Of a stretch of 64,000 bases of DNA, positions 8,724-16,034 are shown piece after piece. A program made the position numbers and the translations under genes. The notes beneath the pieces are model-generated. The model did no database searches. It was not told the DNA's origin and worked only from the letters and a program-made list of their open reading frames with translations. Each line of letters opens with the position of its first letter. The stretch's first letter is position 1. The DNA is from Micromonospora sp. MP36 (GTDB taxonomy: Bacteria; Actinomycetota; Actinomycetes; Mycobacteriales; Micromonosporaceae). Location of the stretch: positions 1-64,000 of the forward strand of contig NZ_VSFA01000038.1 of NCBI RefSeq assembly GCF_008119785.1, written 5' to 3'.

Positions 8724-11213
8724 TCAGTGCTCCGGCGCGAAGGTCCATACCCGCAGCCCGTCGTCGCTGGCGCACGCCACGGCCCGCCCGTCCGACCGCA
8801 TCGCCAGCGAGTCACAGCGGGGAACGCTCCACCGGAACAGGTTCGTCTCCAGGACCTGCGCCGTGCGGCCGGTGCGGATGTGCCACACCTGGATCCGCTC
8901 CCAAGTGCCGGTGGCGAACAGATCGCCGGGCCCGAAGGCGGCGGCGTAGATGGAATCCCCGTCGCCGCGGAGGGTGGCGAGGATCTGGTCGGTGCCGGCG
9001 TCCCGGATCAGGACGGAGTGGTCGTTCTGGACCGTGGCCATCGGGCCGAAGACACCGTTCGGACGCACCTCGCGACCGCTCGTCGTCTGCCAGGCGTGCC
9101 GGGCGGCCTGACTGTCGACCCCGAGCAGGACCCGGCTGTCCGTGCTGAACCGGATGACCTCGACATTGGCGTCGTCCAGGAGGCGCTTGCCGAGGTTGTT
9201 CAGCCGCCACATCCCGACGTCCCCGATGTCGTTGATGGCCGCCAGCGTGGCACCATCGGGACTGATCGCCAGCCGCTCGATCCCGAGCTTGAGCTCACTG
9301 TCGTCCATCGCGACGGTGGCGGTGGCGCGCGCGGCCGTGATGTTCCACAGTTTGATGACCCCGTTGTCGTCCCCGCTGATCAGTAGCTTTCCGTCGGGGC
9401 TGAAGGCCAGCGCGGTGACGTCGTCGGAGTGACCGGAAAGCAGGGCGGTCTTCTGCCGGGTTGCCGGGTTCCACACCGTGATCGTCCGGTCGGCGCCGCT
9501 GGCCAGCGCCGTCCCGGCTGGGTTGTAGGCGACCACGGCTGTCTCCTCCTCCGCGAGGGTGACCAGATCCGCGTTCTGGTGCCGGTAGTAGAGGGTGCCG
9601 GCGATCAGGGCCAGGACGGCCAGGATCCAGAACACCGACCCGTCCCGCCGGGGACCGACCAGACGACTGTCCCGAGGGGTGTCACCCCCGGTCGGGCCGG
9701 TGAGAGTGACGCCGTCCGGGACGGCGGCGTGGATCGCCTCCGCCACATCGTCCGGGCCGGCGTCGACGTCGCCCAGCGTGTACACGACGCGGCCGTCGAC
9801 GCCGCGCCGTAGGAACCCCTTGAACGGGGCCGCCGAAATCACCGTGGCCGGGGCGGTGGAGTTCGGGCGTACGATCACCCTGCTCCGCTCGGCGGTGGCG
9901 CCGGATGGCGCGATGACGACCTCGTCGATGTGTTTCCAACGCAGCACCGTGTCGACGGGCGGCTGCCCCGGCTTTCGCACGGCCCCTTTGAAGACCAGGC
10001 CCGACTCGGTGACTTCGAACCGCCCGCGGAACGAGGGGCGGATCGTGCTCGTCACCACGACCCAGGCGAGGAGGAGGGGGATCATGACGGTGGTGAACAG
10101 GGGTGCCCCCAGCGTGGCGTGCAGCAGCAGCCAGCCGGCCGTCCCGAACAGCGCGAACGTGACCACCCCGACCAGGCGGTTCCGGTGGCGGACCGACGCC
10201 GGCAGGACCACGGCGAATCCCTCCTCCGGGCTCCGCGCGGCTGCGGCTCGCTGGCGTGGAACCGGTCCGGTGCCGGTCGCAGCGTGGAGGTTCGTGGGGT
10301 CCTGCTCCCATGCCGCTCCGGGCTCTGGAGACCCCGGTTGCTCGCCGGGCGTCGCGACGCGCGTCGGGTCGGGCGGCGCGTCGGCGAGGATCGCGCCGGC
10401 CAGCAGGTCGCGGGCCTGCTGGAGGGACATCCGGTCGGCCGGCTCGCGGACGAGGAGGCCGGCGATCACGGTGGCGAGCGGCGGGTCGCAGCGGACCGCC
10501 GGCAGGTCCGCGTAGAGGACCGCGTGGATGGTCGCCGCGGTGGAGTCCCGTTCGAACGGTCCGACACCGTTGACGGCCTGCCACAGGGTCACCCCCACCG
10601 CCCACAGGTCCGTCTCGGGGGTGGGCTGCCCGCCATGGAACAGCTCTGGCGCGAGGTAGCCGGTCGAACCCATCACCCCGTCGCGGGTCAGCCGCGTGTC
10701 GTCGGCGGCCTGGGCGATGCCGAAGTCGACGAGCTTCACCCCGTCGCCATCGAGCACCATGATGTTGCTCGGCTTGATGTCCCGGTGCACCACGCCGTTC
10801 GCGTGGGCGGCGGTCAGCGCCTCCAGGATCCGCACCGCCATCGCGCTGACCCGGGTCGGCGGCAGCGGGCCCTCCCGGTGCAGGACGTCGGCGAGAGTGG
10901 GCGCCTGCACCAACTCGGAGACGATGTAGACCGCCTCGTCGTCCGCTTCGGCGGGGACCAGGTCGTGGATGGCGACCACGCCGGGGTGGTTGATCCGCCC
11001 GGCCGTACGCGCCTCGCGCAGCGCCCGCTCCCCGAACAGTGCCCGCTCCGCCGGCGGAAGGCCCGCCGGTGGGCGTACCTCCTTGACGGCGACCGCCCGG
11101 CCGATCAGCTCGTCGGTCGCCCGCCAGACCACGCCCATCCCACCGCGACCCAGCACCTCGGTGAGCCGGTAGCGCCCCGCCACGAGGTGCTCCGACGCCC
11201 GGGACTCCTGCAC
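8724..11213 (-). CDS. Ser/Thr protein kinase with WD40 repeats
   Basis: The 829-residue protein has an N-terminal Hanks-type kinase (about 15-275). It shows the Gly-rich loop GRGGMGVV, Lys44, HRD at 143-145, DFG at 163-165 and GSTGYLAPE. A Pro-rich linker, hydrophobic segments (FGTAGWLLLHATLG and neighbours) and a PH-like stretch follow, then another membrane helix (FWILAVLALIAG). The last 290 residues are WD40-like repeats (VTALAFSPDGKLLISGDDNG, IKLWN). The GTG at 11213 was chosen because AAGGGG lies five bases upstream; the open frame to 11759 runs into the opposite genes. It lies just ahead of the FHA-ATPase gene, its likely phosphorylation target. Confidence 0.82.
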   Translation of the reverse strand: MQESRASEHLVAGRYRLTEVLGRGGMGVVWRATDELIGRAVAVKEVRPPAGLPPAERALFGERALREARTAGRINHPGVVAIHDLVPAEADDEAVYIVSELVQAPTLADVLHREGPLPPTRVSAMAVRILEALTAAHANGVVHRDIKPSNIMVLDGDGVKLVDFGIAQAADDTRLTRDGVMGSTGYLAPELFHGGQPTPETDLWAVGVTLWQAVNGVGPFERDSTAATIHAVLYADLPAVRCDPPLATVIAGLLVREPADRMSLQQARDLLAGAILADAPPDPTRVATPGEQPGSPEPGAAWEQDPTNLHAATGTGPVPRQRAAAARSPEEGFAVVLPASVRHRNRLVGVVTFALFGTAGWLLLHATLGAPLFTTVMIPLLLAWVVVTSTIRPSFRGRFEVTESGLVFKGAVRKPGQPPVDTVLRWKHIDEVVIAPSGATAERSRVIVRPNSTAPATVISAAPFKGFLRRGVDGRVVYTLGDVDAGPDDVAEAIHAAVPDGVTLTGPTGGDTPRDSRLVGPRRDGSVFWILAVLALIAGTLYYRHQNADLVTLAEEETAVVAYNPAGTALASGADRTITVWNPATRQKTALLSGHSDDVTALAFSPDGKLLISGDDNGVIKLWNITAARATATVAMDDSELKLGIERLAISPDGATLAAINDIGDVGMWRLNNLGKRLLDDANVEVIRFSTDSRVLLGVDSQAARHAWQTTSGREVRPNGVFGPMATVQNDHSVLIRDAGTDQILATLRGDGDSIYAAAFGPGDLFATGTWERIQVWHIRTGRTAQVLETNLFRWSVPRCDSLAMRSDGRAVACASDDGLRVWTFAPEH

Positions 11214-11334
11214 ACCCACCCCTTGCCGCGAAGCCGTAAAGTCACTGTGGACAGTATCGGGCACGGGGTGACGGCAGGGGTCCCCCCGACCGCGGGCACC
11301 ACCCACCCGCCGGGGGAGAAGGGGCGACGGACGG
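11214..11334. promoter_or_regulatory. divergent promoter region of the type VII-like island
   Basis: This 121-bp gap separates the kinase/ATPase unit (minus) from the WXG100/toxin unit (plus). Both promoters must lie here if the units are transcribed separately. It contains GTAAAGTCACTGTGGACAGT, the least GC-rich stretch nearby. No certain -35/-10 pair was identified. Confidence 0.4.
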
Positions 11335-11649
11335 ATGGCGGAACGGTTCGCTGTCGACCCGGACGGGGTGCGGCGCCTGGCGCGAGAGCTGGCGGCCGTC
11401 CGGTCCGACGCCGACGCCGACGCCACCCGGCAGGGCCTCGACGGCCCCCTGTCCGCCGGCTCCGCGGCGGTGGAGGAGGCGGTGCGGGCTTTCGCGAGCG
11501 CCGCGACGAAGGCCCACGCCGAGCTGTACGGGTCGGTGGACCGCCTGGCGCGCTGGCTGGACGAGGTCGCCGCCGGGCAGTTCTCCATCGACCGGATGTT
11601 GGGTGACCACGTCTCGCCCGGCCACCTCAACCCAAGGAGCGACCGATGA
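11335..11649 (+). CDS. small helical ESX-type protein
   Basis: The 104-residue protein has two predicted helices separated near LDGPLSAGSA, without cysteines, signal peptide or membrane segment. The C-terminal helix carries WLDEVAAGQFSIDRM. Size, fold and position before a WXG100-type gene suggest a type VII substrate or partner. The central WXG is missing; the only Trp residues are in the second helix. Its end overlaps the next ATG (ATGA). ATG 11335 follows GACGGACGG. It probably pairs with its neighbour as a heterodimer, as EsxA/EsxB do; this is inference from family and context. Confidence 0.65.
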   Translation: MAERFAVDPDGVRRLARELAAVRSDADADATRQGLDGPLSAGSAAVEEAVRAFASAATKAHAELYGSVDRLARWLDEVAAGQFSIDRMLGDHVSPGHLNPRSDR

Positions 11650-11939
11650 CCGATGTGAACGTCGGCTACGACGGCCTGCAGCGAGCCGCCGCCCAGCTCA
11701 GGACCGGGCAGCAGGACATGACCCAGCGACTCCAGGCGCTCAAGTCCATGATCGACCAACTGGTCGGCAGCGAGTTCCGCACCCAGCTCGCCTCCGGCCG
11801 GTTCCAGGACTCGTACCAGCAGTGGTCCACCGGCGCGCAGAACATGATCGATGGCTTGGAGGGCATGTCGACCTTCCTCAACGAGGTCGTCCGGGAATAC
11901 CAGGACCTGGACAACCGGCTCGCCGGCGGCCTCGGTTGA
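11646..11939 (+). CDS. WXG100-family protein lacking the WXG Trp
   Basis: The 97-residue helical hairpin protein has the length and pattern of EsxA-like substrates or chaperones. At the turn, where WXG is expected, it has QLASGRF; Trp appears later in SYQQWSTGAQNM. The C-terminus VVREYQDLDNRL resembles the YxxxD/E export signal that ends WXG100 substrates (Y-Q-D-L-D). It is coupled on both sides, by ATGA with the preceding gene and TTGA with the toxin gene. Likely role: co-export partner or targeting chaperone of the large downstream protein. Confidence 0.72.
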   Translation: MTDVNVGYDGLQRAAAQLRTGQQDMTQRLQALKSMIDQLVGSEFRTQLASGRFQDSYQQWSTGAQNMIDGLEGMSTFLNEVVREYQDLDNRLAGGLG

Positions 11940-13414
11940 GCCTTCCCGGCGGGGAGAACTGGGCCGTCCTCGACCTCACCGAGGATCCCACCCCCGGGTC
12001 GCCGGAGCAGGTCCGGGCGCTGGCCGGGCAGTTCCGGCAGCGGGCCGAGCAGGCGCAGCGGCACACCCAGCGACTCCACGGGGTCGCCACCGAGCGGGCC
12101 GGCCTGCGGCTCTGGGGCGACTACGCGGAGATCCTCGACGGAAAGCTCGGGACGCTCCCCCGGTATGCCGATCACCTCGGCGCGGCGTACCACGCCTGCG
12201 CCGGCGCCATGACAACCTACGCACAGGAGCTGGATCAGGCCCGGGCCGCGTCCCGGGCCGCCCTGCGACAGGGCAGCCAGGCGGACGAGCGTTACCGACA
12301 ATTGCTGGCCACGTTCGCCTCGGTGGTGCCGCTGAGGTTCACCGGCACCGGCCTCTGGCGCGGGCTGGACGCGGCCACCGCGGCACAGCTCAGCGCCCAA
12401 CACGGACCGTCGATACAGCAGTGGGCGGTCGCCGTTGGCCGAAACGCCGGCATGTGCGAGTCCGAACGGAAGCTGGCCCGCGGCGGCGCCGAACAGGCTG
12501 GCTACTTCCACCGCGATGCCGCGGCCCGCTGCGCCGCGCGGATCCTCGCCGCGGTGCACGACCTACCCGCCGACCAGTCCGGGCACACCGCGAACCCGGC
12601 CGGTGGGGGCCGGGTGAGCTCCGCGGACCAGCGGCGTCTCGACGGGCTTCGGGCGGCGCTGACGGACGACCCGGAGGCGCTGGACGCGCTGGAGACCGTG
12701 ATCGCGAAGCTCGGACCGCGGGTGGCAGGCGAGCGCCTGGTCAAGGCCCAGGCGAACGGCGCATTGGGGCGGGCGGCGACCGGTCTGGCGAAGAAGCTCC
12801 GGGACTGGACCGACCTCACCGAGGAGGAGCGGAGGCGAGTCGGTGTCTGGCTCCGCAACGCGGAGACGGTGCAGCGGAAGATCGCCGAACTCGACCGGAG
12901 GTTCCCCGACGCCAGCAAGGCAGGCGGATTCGAGGGTGTGAAGAGTGAGTTCCGGGATCTCCGCGGGAAGCTCGACGTCATGCTGAGGGACGCCCGGGAG
13001 TTCAACCCGCGGATCGGTGACCGCATCCTGACGATGGAGTGGGAGGTCGACGTGGCGCTCGCCCACCCCGACGTGCGGGCCGTGTCGATCAACGTCAAGC
13101 GGCGCGGATACAGCAAGCAGGAAGTCGACGTGGTCGGATACCGGGACGGGCGATTCGAGTTCATCGACGCCAAGCGGAAACATCTGGTCGACGTCGGCGA
13201 CGTCGACGAGGCCTGGACGCAGTTGGAAAAGCAGTTGGGCGTGGCAGCGGATCCCGATCCGAACTGGCCCGTCCAGTACCCGAACCCCCGGATCATCTAC
13301 TACCCGAAGAACGGGATCACCCCGGAGGCGGCGGAGGAGCTGGAGAGACGCGTCGGGCCGGGCGGCCGGCGGGTGCGGGTCCTCGGGCCCCGGATCGACG
13401 GAGCAGGACGATGA
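11936..13414 (+). CDS. type VII-exported toxin candidate with PD-(D/E)XK-like C-terminus
   Basis: The 492-residue protein starts at TTG 11936, overlapping the WXG100 stop; this is the only start before Met residues deep in the domain. Residues 1-220 are largely alpha-helical, like LXG/putative type VII substrate domains (DPTPGSPEQVRALAGQF and onward). Residues 230-350 form a charged helical linker. The last 125 residues look like a PD-(D/E)XK nuclease: Glu368/Glu370 in MEWEVD, Asp398 in KQEVDVVGY, then Asp411-Ala-Lys413 in FEFIDAKRK. Such variable C-terminal nucleases are typical of polymorphic toxins. The coupled next gene is the likely antidote. Activity is inferred from motif spacing only. 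Confidence 0.68.
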   Translation: MSLPGGENWAVLDLTEDPTPGSPEQVRALAGQFRQRAEQAQRHTQRLHGVATERAGLRLWGDYAEILDGKLGTLPRYADHLGAAYHACAGAMTTYAQELDQARAASRAALRQGSQADERYRQLLATFASVVPLRFTGTGLWRGLDAATAAQLSAQHGPSIQQWAVAVGRNAGMCESERKLARGGAEQAGYFHRDAAARCAARILAAVHDLPADQSGHTANPAGGGRVSSADQRRLDGLRAALTDDPEALDALETVIAKLGPRVAGERLVKAQANGALGRAATGLAKKLRDWTDLTEEERRRVGVWLRNAETVQRKIAELDRRFPDASKAGGFEGVKSEFRDLRGKLDVMLRDAREFNPRIGDRILTMEWEVDVALAHPDVRAVSINVKRRGYSKQEVDVVGYRDGRFEFIDAKRKHLVDVGDVDEAWTQLEKQLGVAADPDPNWPVQYPNPRIIYYPKNGITPEAAEELERRVGPGGRRVRVLGPRIDGAGR

Positions 13415-13968
13415 CCGAGTGGCGGGACGCGTCGGTCTTCTTCCTCCGTACGGCCCCGCCGGACGACGAACGGTGGCTGCGCGGACTGTCGGAAGTCATC
13501 GACCTTCGGTCGGACGGCCTGGTGTTCGAGGAGCGGGAGCGGCTCCTCCACTGCGAGTGGAACGGTCTCAGCTCCCGGGCGCAGCTGGTCGACGGCCCGG
13601 CCGGCGACATCCTCGTCATCAGCTACTTCAGCCGCGACTTCCACTCTGACATCGCCGAGCAGCCGGACCGGTGGCGCGACTTCTGTCTGCTGTTCGCCGG
13701 AGCCTGCCGGGCGCTCTCCCCCACCGCCGCGGTGGCCCTCGGCACCATCTCCGACGACGTGCTGACCGACGTCCGGCAGTTCGCGGCGGTGGCTGCCGAA
13801 GAAGAGGTCACCCGGCTGCGGGCCCAGCCCTACGCGCTGCTGTACCTGGGCCCCGAACTTCAGCGGGCGGCGCGGGAGCAGGACCCCTCGTGGGAGGTCG
13901 TCGCACACGAACTCGACGACGGCGGCGGCATCACCTCCGGCTGGGCGTACGACGAATTCCCCGAGTGA
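13411..13968 (+). CDS. probable immunity protein for the upstream toxin
   Basis: The 185-residue protein is soluble, acidic, and lacks a signal peptide or membrane segment. Its ATG overlaps the toxin stop (ATGA), the usual arrangement of a cognate immunity gene. It has no recognised catalytic motif. The sequence (VFEERERLLHCEWNGLSS, LVISYFSRDFH, WRDFCLLFAGACRAL) recalls the alpha+beta immunity proteins of polymorphic toxin systems, but I cannot assign a named Imm family. The function is therefore inferred from position. A diagnostic partner would be the nuclease domain of the preceding protein. Confidence 0.55.
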   Translation: MTEWRDASVFFLRTAPPDDERWLRGLSEVIDLRSDGLVFEERERLLHCEWNGLSSRAQLVDGPAGDILVISYFSRDFHSDIAEQPDRWRDFCLLFAGACRALSPTAAVALGTISDDVLTDVRQFAAVAAEEEVTRLRAQPYALLYLGPELQRAAREQDPSWEVVAHELDDGGGITSGWAYDEFPE

Positions 13969-13995
13969 GGGCCGGCATCGGTAGGGTTGATCACC

Positions 13996-14781
13996 ATGGC
14001 GCGGATCCGGTGTGACTTCTTCTCCGAGGCGCTCGGCATGGGCACGTCGATGACGGTGCTGCTGCCGGAGCGGGCCGCCACGCAGATCGGCATGGCCGGC
14101 AGCGTCACCGTCGGCGATCCGCCGGTGCTCTACCTGCTGCACGGGCTGAGCGACGACGACACGATCTGGACCCGGCGCACCTCGATCGAGCGGTACGTGG
14201 CGCCGCTCGGGCTGGCCGTGGTGATGCCGCAGGCCGGGCGGAGCTTCTACACCGACGAAGCGCACGGCAACCGCTACTGGACCTTCCTCAGCGAGGAACT
14301 GCCCCGGGTCTGCCACTCGTTCTTCCGCCTCTCGGACCGGCGGGCGGACACCTTCGTCGCCGGCCTGTCGATGGGCGGCTACGGGGCGGTGAAGTGGGCG
14401 CTGCGCGAGCCGGGCCGGTTCGCGGCCGCGGCCAGCCTCTCCGGGGCGCTGGACGTCAGCCGGCGGCGGGCGCACCCGACCAGCCCGGTGAACCCGGCGG
14501 TGTGGCACACCGTGTGGGGCGACCGGGAGGTGACGGGCACCGACGACGACACGGTGGCGCTGCTGGAGCGCGCCGGCGACGACCTGCCCGCGCTCTACGT
14601 CGCCTGCGGCACCGAGGACTTCCTGTACGAGGACAACGTCCGCTTCGTCGACACGGCCCGCCGCCGCGGGACGCCGGTCACCGTGGACTTCTCCCCCGGC
14701 GACCACGACTGGGCGTACTGGGACGCGAAGATCCAGGACGTGCTGGCCTGGCTGCCGCTGCGCCGCGACCTCACCGGCTGA
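13996..14781 (+). CDS. esterase, S-formylglutathione hydrolase/Ag85-like fold
   Basis: The 261-residue alpha/beta hydrolase has the esterase D family signature: LYLLHGLSDDD, Ser125 in GLSMGGYG, Asp208 in CGTEDF and His237 in GDHDWAYWD. All catalytic residues are present and no signal peptide is seen, so it should be cytoplasmic and act on small esters. ATG 13996 was preferred over the upstream TTG 13987 because TAGGG lies about nine bases before it. It is followed by a 9-bp-stem hairpin shared with the convergent DinB gene. The substrate is unknown. Confidence 0.85.
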   Translation: MARIRCDFFSEALGMGTSMTVLLPERAATQIGMAGSVTVGDPPVLYLLHGLSDDDTIWTRRTSIERYVAPLGLAVVMPQAGRSFYTDEAHGNRYWTFLSEELPRVCHSFFRLSDRRADTFVAGLSMGGYGAVKWALREPGRFAAAASLSGALDVSRRRAHPTSPVNPAVWHTVWGDREVTGTDDDTVALLERAGDDLPALYVACGTEDFLYEDNVRFVDTARRRGTPVTVDFSPGDHDWAYWDAKIQDVLAWLPLRRDLTG

Positions 14782-14794
14782 CCGGCGCGGGTCT

Positions 14795-14819
14795 ACGGGT
14801 CAGACGCCGACTGACCCGT
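14795..14819. terminator. bidirectional hairpin terminator
   Basis: ACGGGTCAG and CTGACCCGT form a perfect 9-bp stem with a 7-nt loop between two convergent genes. The stem overlaps the last codons of the DinB gene. No T-tract follows, as is common in high-GC actinomycetes. Confidence 0.6.
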
Positions 14820-15306
14820 CGATGGCCTCGCGGAGGAAGTCGGCGTGTCCGTTGTGCCGGGCGTACTCGTGCATCATGTGCAGCATCACCAGGCGCAGGG
14901 AGACGTCCTCCTGCCAGCGCGCGTTGTAGGCGGTGACGTCGAGCGACTCGGCCTCCCGCTCGATGCGGCGGGCGTGCTCCACCTCCCGCTGCCACGCCTC
15001 GAACGCCGCCGACCGGTCGGCGGAGCTCGCGTCGTACGCCTCCTGGAAGTCGCCGCTGTCCGACCAGACCAGCGGAATGTCCTCGCCGTTGATCACCCGG
15101 CGGAACCAGGTGCGCTCCACCTCGGCCATGTGCCGGACCAGGCCGAGCAGCGACAGCGTCGAGGGCGGTGACGACTGCCGGCGCAGCTCCTCGTCGGTGA
15201 GCCCCTCGCACTTCATGGCCAGGGTGGCCCGGTGAAAGTCGAGGAACGCGCGCAGCATCTCCCGCTCCCCGGCCAGCAGCGGCGGGCCGATCCGTTCGGT
15301 CTCCAC
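14800..15306 (-). CDS. DinB-family (DUF664) protein
   Basis: The 168-residue protein is a four-helix-bundle DinB-like protein. The His ligands of the presumed metal site are visible in LLGLVRHMAEVERTWF and MLHMMHEYARHNGHADFLRE. The latter is the DUF664 signature, and proteins of this family include thiol-dependent transferases. GTG at 15306 follows CGAGGAAGGAA at a good distance. A perfect palindrome (GCAGGC-C-GCCTGC, 15325-15337) lies 19-31 bp upstream and could be an operator. The substrate is unknown. Confidence 0.8.
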   Translation of the reverse strand: METERIGPPLLAGEREMLRAFLDFHRATLAMKCEGLTDEELRRQSSPPSTLSLLGLVRHMAEVERTWFRRVINGEDIPLVWSDSGDFQEAYDASSADRSAAFEAWQREVEHARRIEREAESLDVTAYNARWQEDVSLRLVMLHMMHEYARHNGHADFLREAIDGSVGV

Positions 15307-15373
15307 GGGATTCCTTCCTCGCAGGCAGGCCGCCTGCTCGTGGTTGCTTGGCAGTGGTCGACGGCGAGCCTAC

Positions 15374-15388
15374 GAGTTAAGTCGCAAC
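15374..15388. repeat. terminal inverted repeat (transposase 3' side)
   Basis: GAGTTAAGTCGCAAC lies just beyond the C-terminal coding remnant of the IS5-type transposase. It matches the inverted copy at 18065-18079 at 13 of 15 positions. Confidence 0.6.
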
Positions 15389-15389
15389 T

Positions 15390-16015
15390 GGTCGAGGCGG
15401 TGTTGTAGATCGCGACGGCGGCGCCGATCACGTGGTCGATCTGGTCGCCGCGGCGGCGGATCTGCCGCAGCATCTGCCAGTCCTTGAGCCGGGCTATGAC
15501 GTGTTCGGCGGTGGCGCGGCGACGGCGGTGCTGTCGCCAGGCGTCGTCCCGGATGATCCGGCGGTTCTGGTGGCGGGTGGGTGTGGTCACAGCGGACCGG
15601 TAGGCGCCATCGCCAAGGGTGCTGTGGCGCCGCGGCGAGCAGGCCGGGTTGCGCGCGGGCGACGACGGTGTCGTTCCGGTTTCCCGGCCGACGCCTGCGG
15701 CAACCACGCTTCGGTCGCAGCGGCGGACGACCACCTGCAGGTTCACGCTGCGTCGGTAGTTCTTCGATGGCGTTGCAGGTGCCGCAGGGCCCGCATGACC
15801 ATCGTCTGGCTGATGCGGAACACGGCGGCGAGCATCCGGGTTGTCAGGTTCGTGCGTACCGCCGCGTAGGTGACGAGGATGCGGTCGGTGAGGGACAGCT
15901 TCTGCGGCCGGCCGGTCGTGGGTGGTAGCGCTGCGGCGACACGGACGGCGAGAGCCGACAGTTGCGGGCCGGTCAGGCTGGTGAGACCGGGTTCTGGTAG
16001 CGGTGGCTGATGCAC
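15390..16015 (-). pseudogene. IS5-family transposase, frameshifted and internally deleted
   Basis: The N-terminal part starts at GTG 16015 (VHQPPLPEPGL) and contains an HTH region (KLSLTDRILVTYAAVRTNL, VFRISQTMVMRALRHL). It ends at a stop at 15743 in one frame. The C-terminal part lies in another frame: LGDGAYR, then RIIRDDAWRQHRRRRATAEH, VIARLKDWQMLRQ and GAAVAIYN, typical of IS5-group DDE transposases. The first catalytic Asp region is missing, and about 200 nt are lost relative to an intact gene of roughly 800 nt. The element cannot move by itself. Confidence 0.75.
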
Positions 16016-16034
16016 ATGTGCGGATCTTGGTCGT

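Noticed and set aside
11214..11759. N-terminal extension of the kinase-WD40 frame
   Set aside because: The extension is antisense to the ESX genes and lacks conserved sequence; the GTG at 11213 with AAGGGG is preferred.
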